DNA of 53,114 nt from Syntrophorhabdaceae bacterium (GCA_036504895.1 DASXUJ010000111.1:1-53114), one strand, 5' to 3'. Shown: positions 46,092 to 53,114, counted from the stretch's first letter. Made by a program: numbers and translations. The notes: a model not told the origin generated them from the sequence alone.

Positions 46092-46928
46092 ATGAAAAAA
46101 TCGATAGGATTGACCGCACTTGGCATTGCCGTTGGAGGGGCTTTGGCGGCAAAGTCTTACGTGAGACGGCCGGGAAAGAGTGATTCCGGGCTTCCCGATC
46201 ACGCTTCGCTGACCTCGGCGTTAAAAAGTGTCGTAAAGGTTGGAGACCCGAAGGCGAACGGAGGATTGGCGCTCAATATGTGGGCGGCGATCGTGGGTCG
46301 GGATGGATTGGTACATGCCGTGACCTTTACGGGCGATCACTTCGGCGATCAATGGCCGGGCAGCAGAGTAATCGCGGCACAGAAGGCGAACACCGCCAAT
46401 GCCTTCAGCCTCCCGGCTCTTGCCTTGTCTACCGCCAATATCTATGCGGGCACCCAGCCCGGCGGATTTCTCTATGGCATTCAGTTCAGCAATCCCGTGA
46501 ATCCTGCAGTAGCGTATGCAGGCGATGCAGACCGTTTCGGGCAGGAAAGAGACCCGATGGTCGGGAAGGTCCTCGGCGGCATTTGCGTCTTCGGTGGAGG
46601 CCTGGCCCTTTACAACTCCGAAGGACGGATCGTAGGAGCCCTTGGGGTGAGCGGAGACACCTCGTGCGCCGATCATAATATCGCCTGGAAGTTGCGCCAC
46701 GCCCTCGGCCTCGATTATGTCCCGGCGGGGGTAAATAAAAACAGCTCCAACCCGCAAGGCGACGACAACGCGATCTATGATGTGACGGACGGCAAGAGCG
46801 TGAGCGGCTATGGCCATGCCGACTGTGGCCTTGGAGAAAAAGCGATCGCCGAAGCGTTCAAAACGACATGTCCCGTGAGGATTCCGAAGGCTCACCGGCC
46901 ACCAGGCGAAAATGCAGCCCTGTTATAG
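46092..46928 (+). CDS. GlcG/HbpS-family (DUF336) protein with N-terminal export-like segment
   Basis: 278 residues. The N-terminus (MKKSIGLTALGIAVGGALAA) resembles a signal or anchor. The remainder contains the GlcG/HbpS fold landmarks GKVLGGICVFGGGLALYNSE, GRIVGALGVSGDTSCADHNI and AWKLRHALGLDYV. HbpS members bind heme or related ligands at the cell surface; others have no known ligand. The GAGGAGGCGGAG sequence precedes the ATG. It is 109 bp upstream of the MerB-like selenoprotein; a shared transcript is possible but not shown. Confidence 0.78.
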   Translation: MKKSIGLTALGIAVGGALAAKSYVRRPGKSDSGLPDHASLTSALKSVVKVGDPKANGGLALNMWAAIVGRDGLVHAVTFTGDHFGDQWPGSRVIAAQKANTANAFSLPALALSTANIYAGTQPGGFLYGIQFSNPVNPAVAYAGDADRFGQERDPMVGKVLGGICVFGGGLALYNSEGRIVGALGVSGDTSCADHNIAWKLRHALGLDYVPAGVNKNSSNPQGDDNAIYDVTDGKSVSGYGHADCGLGEKAIAEAFKTTCPVRIPKAHRPPGENAALL

Positions 46929-47037
46929 TATAGCTTCCTGAATCAGACGATTGACAGGCCCGAGTATGGGACATAGGTTCCTGCCAGAAAGTGGAGCGGC
47001 AAGACGGTGTCGCACACGCGAGAAAGGAGGGCATGCC

Positions 47038-47748
47038 ATGGAGGAAAGTATTTTGGTACAGCGAGCGTACACGGCTGTTCTGGACCACTTCATAAAGACC
47101 GGCCGGGCGCCTCATTATACGGAACTTGCAGCCACTCTCGGATTGGGGCCCGAAGAAGCCAGACAGGTGCAACACAAGGCAGCCGATTCGGCAATAGCCT
47201 GCTGGTTTGTGACAGGCACGGATTATGTCGAGTCCTGGGCGCCCTTTTCCAATGTACCGACCCATTATCTGGTGACGATAGAGGGGGATCAGAAGTGGTA
47301 CGGCCAGTGAGGGATAGAATCGCTGGCCGTGCGCTGGCTCTTTCCCGGCAAGGAGATCCGCATCGACGCTCGTTGTCTCGATTGCGGCGAACCCATCCTC
47401 GTTCGTATGCGGGATGAAAAGATACTGGAGATAACCCCCGCGACGACAGTGGGACATATGAATCTCCCTTTTGCGAAGGCTTTGACTGGAGATGTATCAT
47501 GGGGTATGGCCTGAAGCCGCATGAACCTCTTCCGGTCGGAAGAACACGCAAAAAACTGGCCCTCCTATGATCCCATCTCCGCGGAATCGATTATGCCCTT
47601 AGCCGATTGGGCGCAGGTTTTCAGCGGACCTTTGCACAGGAATCGGATGGAGCCAGGCTATCTTTCGCGAATACACGAATACGCACCGAAATTGTTCCAG
47701 TCGTTAAAGGAACTGGGAAAGGAGGGCAGGTTCTGGACCCCTGAGTGA
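47038..47748 (+). CDS. MerB-like (alkylmercury lyase family) protein, probable selenoprotein with two Sec residues
   Basis: 236 residues if the in-frame TGA codons at 47308-47310 (residue 91) and 47512-47514 (residue 159) are read as selenocysteine. AGAAAGGAGG lies seven bases before the ATG. The N-terminal helical domain (LDHFIKTGRAPHYTELAATL) precedes a MerB-type catalytic domain. WYGQ-Sec91-GIESL aligns with YAWCALDTL of plasmid MerB, so Sec91 replaces catalytic Cys96 and Glu replaces Asp99. Sec159 precedes SRMNLFRSEEHAKNW, aligning at the Cys158/Cys159 pair. DARCLDCGEP matches the conserved third cysteine region. All three pieces share one frame and read as one continuous domain, with the natural stop after RFWTPE. 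Known MerB cleaves carbon-mercury bonds; Sec, with its high mercury affinity, would suit that. A recent double-nonsense pseudogene is the alternative, but both stops hitting catalytic cysteine sites argues against it. Confidence 0.82.
47311..47344 (+). promoter_or_regulatory. Possible weak SECIS-like structure after the first TGA
   Basis: GGCC (47325-47328) can pair with GGCT (47336-47339, one G-U) around a seven-base loop that starts with GT and lies 18 nt after the TGA; GAA and TTC outside can extend it. It is much weaker than the structure after the second TGA. Confidence 0.35.
47528..47543 (+). promoter_or_regulatory. bSECIS-like hairpin after the second TGA
   Basis: TCTTCC, loop GGTC, GGAAGA: six perfect pairs. 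The loop begins 19 nt after the TGA at 47512. From memory, the E. coli fdhF SECIS element also has an apical GGUC loop 18 nt after its UGA, recognised by SelB. Loop identity and distance together make this strong support for selenocysteine insertion. Confidence 0.7.
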
Positions 47749-48292
47749 GCATCATCATGGACACTTGCATAGGCTGAACGCACTCGATCGGCGGCTTTCT
47801 ACCGGCAATCATATAGCTAGGTTTCGGTTTTCGTATAGCGCGTAAGACAGCACACTTGAATCGCTTGTCTTCTTGGTCTATCAGTACGGGCCGCTGTAAA
47901 TCCTCGCCGATTCACTGGCCGAGGCTCGAGAGCGCCTGACGGAGCGGCTCGCTGGAAATCAGAATGATTCCCTCATACGGTTGGTCCAACTCCAAGATGA
48001 GAAGCAATGAACCCGCAGCCTACAAGAAACAGATGGCAAAAACAATAACGACCACTGCATTGCGCGGGGAGGACAGACCAAAGCCAGGAAGCTAGTCTGC
48101 AAGTGGTTGTCCTAAGTCCTAAGTAATTAAGCACCATTCCCTATCATTTGTTCTGTCTTCAAAAAGCCTCCAGGGAACGGCCCGGCAAAGACGGGTCCGG
48201 ATCCTTTTCACAGAGAATGATGCAGAAAATACAAATTAAGGATATAATCAATTTGACACCAAACATCGCGCAAACGGACAGTCACTTGACTC
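47749..48292. other. Gene-poor region with a coiled-coil gene remnant
   Basis: The 544-bp region has no intact gene. The only coding-like trace is the remnant at 47900-48115. A CCTAAGTCCTAAG tandem lies near 48111. No promoter or repeat element was recognised otherwise. Confidence 0.45.
47900..48115 (+). pseudogene. Remnant of a coiled-coil or helical protein
   Basis: One frame reads ILADSLAEARERLTERLAGN and on to LVQLQDEKQ, TGA (48008-48010), then continues with TRSLQETDGK to a TAA at 48113. It has helical, charged composition but no start codon context. No SECIS-like hairpin follows this TGA. It looks like a decayed gene end. Confidence 0.3.
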
Positions 48293-49078
48293 TTGAAACG
48301 GTCCTTTCCTGAATGGACTATTTACTTGTCAAGCAAACTTACCGATCACGAATACACGCAAGGTCGCCCGCTTTTCGACGATGGCGACATGGCATCTGGA
48401 AGAATCTTTATAGACGATGACCTTCATTTATCGGTGTCTGTAAGATCGTTCAGATCGGAAAATGTTGCGGCATTTGTGAAATCAATGCTTGATGTAGATG
48501 AGCCCACGGCAACCAGATTATACGAAACCCTTATCAAAACTTACCCGATATATTTGACTCGTGATTTATCTAAAGCAAAAGAGTGGTTACGCTCAATAGC
48601 ACGTGGTTCCGAACGGTATGGAGTAGTTGCATCCTCGGGAGCCCTGAGACTTAAGCCTTATGGCTTCAATGTCAAAGCCTCTATCGAGCCCAAGAATTGG
48701 TTCCTTAATGACAAAAACGACATTAGATCTTCCTATTACATGGAGGACGTAGCTTCGGAGTTTGATATACAAGGTTTAGAGCTTGATTGGACTTGTGTGG
48801 CATGGGACGCTGATTTGCGTTTTAATGGAAACGACTGGATTCTTAAGTCATTTCGGGGCACTTCGTGGCAAGACGTTAATGATGCCGATGCCAGGTATTA
48901 TTTGAAGAATGCATACCGAGTCCTACTTACCAGAGCGCGCCAAGGAATGGTGATATTTATCCCACATGGAGATGGGATAGACCCAACGAGGCATCCTGAT
49001 TTCTACGATAAGACATATGAATACTTGCTCTCGGTCGGAATTCGGGAATTGGCGCGCAATGAGGACGGGCGTCACTAA
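48293..49078 (+). pseudogene. C-terminal fragment of a DUF2075 (Schlafen-like) helicase-domain protein
   Basis: 261 codons are intact. DIQGLELDWTCVAWDADL and YLKNAYRVLLTRARQGMVIF followed by IPHGDG and PDFYDKTYEYLLSVGIREL match the C-terminal end of DUF2075 proteins, including the motif-VI-like LLTRARQG. The N-terminal two thirds with Walker A and B are missing; an in-frame TGA lies two codons before the TTG used as start. The 3' end (EDGRH and stop) is supplied by the 42-bp repeat at 49063. Composition is more AT-rich than the core genome. DUF2075 proteins often occur in defence or mobile loci. As it stands it cannot act as a helicase. Confidence 0.72.
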
Positions 49079-49104
49079 ATAACTGACTATCCCCGCGTCT
49101 CCAC
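49063..49104. repeat. 42-bp direct repeat, copy 1
   Basis: It is identical at 41 of 42 positions and in the same orientation as 52481-52522, 3,418 bp away. It covers the last codons and stop of the truncated DUF2075 gene. It starts GGACGGGCGTCACTAAAT and ends CCCCGCGTCTCCAC. Confidence 0.9.
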
Positions 49105-49143
49105 TTAGCGTAGTTTGCTATATGTCAATCGAACACTAAGTGA

Positions 49144-50217
49144 TTAATCTGATACGCTGCAATGACGATAATTTTCCAGGGCCCTATTGTATTCATCAAC
49201 CATAGATTGGAGGATGGGAGATTTGGCCTTAACTTCGGCTAAGACTTTGTTGTGCCACTGGCTTTTCTCGTTATAGGCGTTGACCTTGACCTCTAGGTTA
49301 TGGCCTTTCTCTGAGCCGACCCGCGTGCCTCTCTCAGCTTCAATGAAGTCTTTTTCCACATCGAGCTCTCGTCTCAGCCTGGCAATCTGGTCATTCAAAT
49401 TGGTTATTTCGTTTTTCTTGAGTTCGATTTGGGCCAGAAGACTTTGGGGGGGAGCGATACATGTCTGCTGCGGAACCGGCGGCGATTGAAGCCCGAAAAT
49501 CTGAACTGCTATGTAGGTTTCCAGCCCATCCATCTTTCCCTTCACCACCGCAACACCAATGTCTTCGATCTTCGGCGAGAGGATATTCTTCCTGTGTCCC
49601 GGACTCTGCATCCAATTATCAATGACCCTCTGGTTGGTGGAAAACAAACCGCTGCCGATATTTTCAGATAAGATCTTATACCGATATCCTACTTTCTGCG
49701 CAACATCGGAGGCCCCTTGACCGTCGGGGGAGACATGTGCAAAATACTGTTTCTTAAACATGTCATCGGCTCTTGACTCCGCGATTGCAACGAGGAGCGT
49801 GTTTTCTTTCAAAGGGGGAAGGTGGTCGAGCGCGCGGGCTTTGTTGGTAAGGTCGACGATGGCATCTTTGCCGAGGATTTCTCGAGACGGGTAGTTTTTA
49901 TAACCGGATGGACACTCTTGTTTGTAAACAATAACGCAAATGATGACGACCACGAGAGCAATCGCCACACCATACTTCCTGAGAAATTGTAATTGTTTCT
50001 GCTTGGATTCCTCTTCCGCGTTGATTTCGGCAAACATAGGCACGTCCTCTAAGGACTTCCAGGGCGTGTTGGTCCCATACCGGGCTTGCGTCTTGCCGTT
50101 GATCTCGCCCCTCTGGAACAGTTGCCGCATCTGACTGGTCGTAAACGGTCCACACATACAGCTGGTGCCGCGCCAGTTGCGGCCCATATAGTACCAATCT
50201 CGTAGATGATCTGTCAT
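49144..50217 (-). CDS. GYF_2/DUF4339 - transmembrane - CAP domain protein with C-terminal coiled coil
   Basis: 357 residues. The N-terminal cytoplasmic domain (about 6-62) has WYYMGRNWRG, CGPFTTSQMRQLFQRGEING and the GTNTPWKSLEDVP end of DUF4339/GYF_2 domains. A membrane helix is at about 84-100. The extracytoplasmic CAP/SCP domain (about 115-245) has AESRADDMFKKQYFAHVSPD, ILSENIGSG, WMQSPGHRKNILSPKIEDIG and AVQIFG, the usual CAP1-CAP2 landmarks. Residues about 255-350 form a coiled coil. CAP domains of this bacterial YkwD type are secreted and of unknown biochemical role. No clear ribosome binding site precedes the ATG. It lies inside the repeat-bracketed segment. Confidence 0.82.
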   Translation of the reverse strand: MTDHLRDWYYMGRNWRGTSCMCGPFTTSQMRQLFQRGEINGKTQARYGTNTPWKSLEDVPMFAEINAEEESKQKQLQFLRKYGVAIALVVVIICVIVYKQECPSGYKNYPSREILGKDAIVDLTNKARALDHLPPLKENTLLVAIAESRADDMFKKQYFAHVSPDGQGASDVAQKVGYRYKILSENIGSGLFSTNQRVIDNWMQSPGHRKNILSPKIEDIGVAVVKGKMDGLETYIAVQIFGLQSPPVPQQTCIAPPQSLLAQIELKKNEITNLNDQIARLRRELDVEKDFIEAERGTRVGSEKGHNLEVKVNAYNEKSQWHNKVLAEVKAKSPILQSMVDEYNRALENYRHCSVSD

Positions 50218-50838
50218 ATCGTAATCAGCGCATGCTTGGGGGGATATAACAGTGGGTCATAACAATAATAGCCAGAACGTTGCGCCCCTAAGAACGTCCT
50301 CCACACTATTGCTTACATTGCATAGTTTCCTGTCCGCGTAAACCCCAGTTCTCAATATCAGAAAATTATAAGCTCATCGAGAAGCTGAAAACAGTGATCA
50401 TAGTCAATAAATGAAAGAATATCTCGCAGAGGACAAAGAACGTTTCTATCGAGCATAGCATAGTCCGTGAAGGTTGAAAATGATTAAGGGCAGGGCGCGA
50501 GGTCCCTTCTCCAGTGATACTTTCCTTCGTGAGTTACCTTGACATCCGTTCGAATGGTACCTACAAACTTTTTTAGGGAGGCCGAGGAATGTCCCTACTG
50601 TTTTTCGGCTATCCCGTCAAGGCGACGCGCTGTCCTCAGTGCACGTCTGAGTTGATGGCCGCGTAAAGGGGCATACCGCCTGGTCACGACTGAGGAATGG
50701 GAGGCGAAGTGAACCGCCGACCAGCGTATACTTCGTGCTTGGATCTTCGTTCTGATCTGCGGTCACTATGGTCGATAAAACGAGGCACCCGTGTTTTCCA
50801 TAACGACGGGGAACCGATAGACAGAGAGGGCAGACAAC
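50218..50838. other. Gene-poor spacer in the repeat-bracketed segment
   Basis: The 621-bp gap holds only the possible 25-residue zinc-ribbon-like peptide at 50589-50666. No other coding-like ORF, strong hairpin or promoter could be assigned. Confidence 0.45.
50589..50666 (+). CDS. Possible 25-residue zinc-ribbon-like peptide or gene fragment
   Basis: MSLLFFGYPVKATRCPQCTS continues with ELMAA and stops. AGGGAGGCCGAGGA precedes the ATG. The CPQC knuckle resembles half of a zinc ribbon, so this is either a tiny peptide or the start of a truncated gene. Weak evidence. Confidence 0.3.
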   Translation: MSLLFFGYPVKATRCPQCTSELMAA

Positions 50839-51693
50839 ATGCGATGGAGGGACGGTCGAGAAAGCGATAATATTGAAGACCGTCGCGGGATGTCTCGTGG
50901 CGCCAAGATAGGTGGTGTAAGTGGCCTGGGTCTCGTGGCAGTCGTGTTGATCAGCTTGTTTTTAGGTATTGACCCGACTGTTCTTTTGCAAGGAGGACCG
51001 GATCAGGCTCCTTCCGTTTCTGCTCCGCGAAGTGGCGGGCCGGCCGTAAAGGATGACCTACGCAACTTTGTGGCTGTGGTGCTGGGCGACACTGAGGACG
51101 TCTGGAACGAGGCCTTCCGCAGGATGGGACGGACGTATCAGGCTCCAAGGCTGGTTCTTTTTTCAGGGGCTGTGGAGTCTGCGTGCGGAATGGCTGGTTC
51201 GGCAACGGGGCCGTTTTATTGTCCGTCCGATCACAAGGTCTACCTGGACTTAAGCTTCTTCGAAGACCTACGCTCGCGGTTCGGCGCTCCAGGTGACTTT
51301 GCCCGGGCCTACGTCATTGCCCATGAGGTTGGCCATCATGTACAAACCCTTCTTGGTATCTCCCAAAAGGTGAACCAGCTCCAGTCGCGGGCAAACCCTT
51401 CAGAAAGAAACAAATTATCCGTGAGGATGGAATTGCAGGCTGATTGCTTCGCAGGGGCGTGGGCCCAGCAAGCTGATAAGAGCCGCCATATCCTTGAGGC
51501 CGGAGACGTCGAGGAAGGGCTGAACGCAGCCAGCGCGATTGGAGATGATAGGATCCAGCGGAAAATTCAGGGTTACGTGGTCCCGGACGCTTTTACCCAT
51601 GGAAGTGCAGCGCAGCGGGTGCGCTGGTTCAAGCTTGGATTCCAAAGCGGCAATATCCAGGCCTGTGATACCTTCGGCACTGATCGGCTTTGA
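50839..51693 (+). CDS. YpfJ/KPN_02809-family neutral zinc metallopeptidase
   Basis: 284 residues. A charged N-terminus, a membrane helix (about 27-44) and an extracytoplasmic peptidase domain. The zincin motif HEVGH is at 162-166, and the third ligand region is the downstream MELQADCFAGAWAQQADKSR (about 195-214). Two conserved cysteines (CGMAG, FYCPSDHK) precede the motif. These proteins are common but their substrates are unknown. The N-terminus starts MRWRDGRESDNIEDRRG, typical of the family. Confidence 0.92.
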   Translation: MRWRDGRESDNIEDRRGMSRGAKIGGVSGLGLVAVVLISLFLGIDPTVLLQGGPDQAPSVSAPRSGGPAVKDDLRNFVAVVLGDTEDVWNEAFRRMGRTYQAPRLVLFSGAVESACGMAGSATGPFYCPSDHKVYLDLSFFEDLRSRFGAPGDFARAYVIAHEVGHHVQTLLGISQKVNQLQSRANPSERNKLSVRMELQADCFAGAWAQQADKSRHILEAGDVEEGLNAASAIGDDRIQRKIQGYVVPDAFTHGSAAQRVRWFKLGFQSGNIQACDTFGTDRL

Positions 51694-51818
51694 GGCCATG
51701 CTGTTATGGAAACAGCTCTTAACATTGCCACGCGTCCGTTTAGGATGAAGAGGCAACGCCCTTCCAGAGGCAATCCAGGGGCGTATGGGCTGCAATATCA
51801 CATAAAAGGAGGCATAGT

Positions 51819-52310
51819 ATGGGCCTGTTAGACATGTTAATGGGAAGCAGTAAGACTCGAGAGGGATTCCAGGATTTCCTTAATAGGTTCCAGGAAGGCC
51901 CTCCCTCGGAAGGTTATAGTGACCAGGAAGTTCTGGACCGTTACGGCCAAGTGGCACACGAGGCAGCTCCCTCGGATTATGAGGCGGCAGCCCGTGATGC
52001 CTTTGGACACCTCTCCCAGACAGATCGGGAGCAATTCGGCCGGATGCTGGCGGGTCAAGCGCAAAGCAGGGGGCTTAACCTTCCCGGGCTCACCCCGGCT
52101 CAGGGCCCGGGCTTTGGAGATGTGGACTGGCTTTCGAATATTACCAGTCAGATCCATCAGCAACCGGGCATGCTACGCGACATCTTGGGTGGACTTAGTG
52201 GAGGTGGCGGACCGAGCAGTTCGGGAGGCATCTTGAGCAGCCCCCTTGCGAAGGCGGCTTTGGCCGGCATTGCTGCCATGCTCGTGAAAAGGGTGTTGGG
52301 CGGCAGGTAA
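51819..52310 (+). CDS. Hypothetical protein with Gly-rich tail
   Basis: 163 residues, family not recognised. The N-terminal half is acidic and helical (GYSDQEVLDRYGQVAHEAAP, SDYEAAARDAFGHLSQTDRE). The C-terminal third is Gly/Ser-rich (GGGGPSSSGG) and ends in a hydrophobic, basic helix (AKAALAGIAAMLVKRVLGGR) that could touch membrane. AAAAGGAGG precedes the ATG. It sits between the metallopeptidase and a truncated LysM gene and is probably co-transcribed with the latter, suggesting an envelope-related role by context only. Confidence 0.65.
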   Translation: MGLLDMLMGSSKTREGFQDFLNRFQEGPPSEGYSDQEVLDRYGQVAHEAAPSDYEAAARDAFGHLSQTDREQFGRMLAGQAQSRGLNLPGLTPAQGPGFGDVDWLSNITSQIHQQPGMLRDILGGLSGGGGPSSSGGILSSPLAKAALAGIAAMLVKRVLGGR

Positions 52311-52373
52311 TTCCAGAGAGTGGAGTTCTAAACGAGGATGGAAATTCGAAGAATAGAAAGGAGGCGAAGAAAC

Positions 52374-52496
52374 GTGGCTGACGACGGAACGAAGGAGTCG
52401 GGTGGGACTGACCAATGGGACGCTACACAATACCATGAAGTCAAAGCGGGAGATACCCCGACAAAAATAGGGCGTAACGGGGACGGGCATCACTAA
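52374..52496 (+). pseudogene. LysM-protein gene truncated by the 42-bp repeat
   Basis: GTG start with AAAGGAGG upstream. The 40-residue product ends YHEVKAGDTPTKIGR and then NGDGHH, stop. YHEVKAGDTPTKI is the opening strand and turn of a LysM peptidoglycan-binding domain, which should continue for about 30 more residues. The last codons and stop come from the repeat at 52481. The same repeat also supplies the end of the DUF2075 fragment, so both look like insertion scars. Confidence 0.6.
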
Positions 52497-52522
52497 ATAA
52501 CTGACTATCCCCGCGTCTCCAC
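52481..52522. repeat. 42-bp direct repeat, copy 2
   Basis: It differs from 49063-49104 at one position (A for G at the tenth base). It truncates the LysM gene. The short inner match GGGGA/TCCCC gives weak dyad symmetry, as at some element ends. Confidence 0.9.
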
Positions 52523-52642
52523 GAACCTATGAGGTCCGTGTCTAAGATGCAGTTCCTCCTACTATTAATTCCTGTATAACATCTAAGGAACAAAGGGTCA
52601 GCCCGTAAGGGTGTGTTGACGAAACTCGATCTGCGGCACCCT

Positions 52643-52695
52643 GGATGCGCTCGCAGCCTCAACGTACAGATGTACGCCTCCGGCAGCGATGCTCC
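52643..52695. repeat. 53-bp imperfect hairpin around CGTACA-GA-TGTACG
   Basis: A perfect core palindrome at 52663-52676 is flanked by imperfectly complementary arms (GGATGCGCTCGCAGCCTC against CCTCCGGCAGCGATGCTCC). It is consistent with a REP-like or miniature element next to the repeat scar. Confidence 0.4.
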
Positions 52696-52855
52696 AATGG
52701 CGCCACATCTGGAGCTTTCTATACGTTGCTATAGATATTTATGTGATGAGCAAATAAACGGCTCCGTCTTTCATAAATACCCGCTCCTCTCCCCAAACGT
52801 TTTCTCGCGTCGCTCCGAATGGTCACTCCTCCTCAATTTAGCCCGCGGGGCCTTT

Positions 52856-52891
52856 CCCCGGCACCTTATTATTCATTTCAATAGTGCCGGG
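52856..52891. repeat. Hairpin upstream of the last gene
   Basis: CCCGGCAC (52857-52864) pairs with GTGCCGGG (52884-52891), and TATT/AATA extends the fold inside the loop. There is no T run on either strand; it could be a terminator of unknown transcript or a regulatory structure. Confidence 0.4.
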
Positions 52892-53017
52892 CGGCACTGG
52901 CCGGTGAATCGGGGGCCGAAGGCGCGTAGCGGAATCGTTCAGATTCGTCGTCTGGGGAGGATCAGAGGGCGGAGGCGTAGAACGTGTGAAATAATCCCTC
53001 CATTCCCCTCTTTTCCC

Positions 53018-53046
53018 TGGACCCTCTTCACGCCATGTGGTACAAT
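53018..53046 (+). promoter_or_regulatory. Possible promoter for the last, partial gene
   Basis: TGGACC (53018-53023), a 17-bp spacer, then TACAAT (53041-53046). The predicted start near 53053 is about 28 bases before the GTG at 53081. Confidence 0.45.
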
Positions 53047-53080
53047 AAGCCTGTAAATACAGTCACTTGAGAGGGTTTAC

Positions 53081-53114
53081 GTGGACAATGAAACACTCTT
53101 CCCCTGCAGTGCCT
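53081..53114 (+). CDS. Start of a gene cut by the window end
   Basis: GTG start with GAGAGGG eight bases upstream and a promoter-like sequence further up. Only MDNETLFPCSA is visible, which is too short to identify a family. Confidence 0.5.
   Translation, partial: MDNETLFPCSA

Larger units (their letters stand above)
52523..53017. other. Non-coding stretch with palindromes
   Basis: No credible gene is present; a long plus-strand frame over 52613-53056 has no ribosome binding site and crosses the palindromes. Two folded elements are listed separately. Confidence 0.5.

Noticed and set aside
48008-48010. A further in-frame TGA in the coiled-coil remnant as a possible selenocysteine codon
   Set aside because: No hairpin at the right distance, no conserved cysteine family, and the surrounding frame lacks a start; it is simply a decayed gene.
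52613-53056. 147-codon plus-strand ORF near the right end
   Set aside because: No ribosome binding site, crosses two hairpins, and the composition is not protein-like.

Overview
The window looks like the chromosome of an anaerobic, Gram-negative bacterium of the former Deltaproteobacteria. Syntrophorhabdus-like relatives are my best guess, by inference and not by search. The main reasons are the gene order rsmG-parA-parB-atpF'-atpF-atpHAGDC with a b/b' pair and no a or c subunit genes, outer-membrane biogenesis genes, a thin aerobic component limited to cytochrome bd, and an apparent selenoprotein. Most genes share a GC-rich style. Three stretches (about 21.3-23.6 kb, 47.7-50.8 kb and 52.5 kb onward) are poorer in genes, richer in repeats, and look acquired or decaying.

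Layout. 1-9 kb: the end of adenine deaminase, a PEGA lipoprotein, an Rh-type ammonium transporter, small membrane and exported proteins, a lipoprotein/L,D-transpeptidase pair split by an in-frame TGA, a decayed second copy of the amt 3' end, and a lone receiver protein. 9-21 kb: a DUF1624 membrane protein, plsY, an exported nitroreductase, cydAB, a large multi-PAS histidine kinase, a queuosine pair (precursor transporter and queC), and a sodium:solute symporter with its small partner. 21-24 kb: an AT-rich two-gene cassette (EEP-fold nuclease or phosphatase plus an unknown partner) between two inverted-repeat elements. 24-35 kb: a receiver protein, gspAB, the F1/stator ATP synthase operon, parAB and rsmG. 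35-43 kb: a BamD-LptA fusion from an apparently leaderless promoter, trxA, a zinc-ribbon protein, a PAS-LuxR regulator, a chemoreceptor, a methyltransferase, and a MerR regulator beside a free copy of its own C-terminal domain. 43-48 kb: a BASS-family transporter, a YkgJ-like cysteine-cluster protein, exported unknowns, a pentapeptide protein and a GlcG/HbpS-like protein.

The most striking object is at 47038-47748. Three consecutive ORFs in one frame form a single MerB (alkylmercury lyase)-like protein if two in-frame TGA codons are read as selenocysteine. The TGAs fall where MerB has its two catalytic cysteine sites (Cys96 and the 158/159 pair). A hairpin with a GGTC loop sits 19 nt after the second TGA, very like the bacterial SECIS element of E. 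coli fdhF.

From 48 to 52.5 kb, a truncated DUF2075 gene and a truncated LysM gene both end inside copies of the same 42-bp sequence. This looks like scars of one repeat family bracketing a 3.4-kb segment that holds a CAP-domain protein, a YpfJ-type zinc metallopeptidase and an unknown protein. The last 34 bases begin a new gene.
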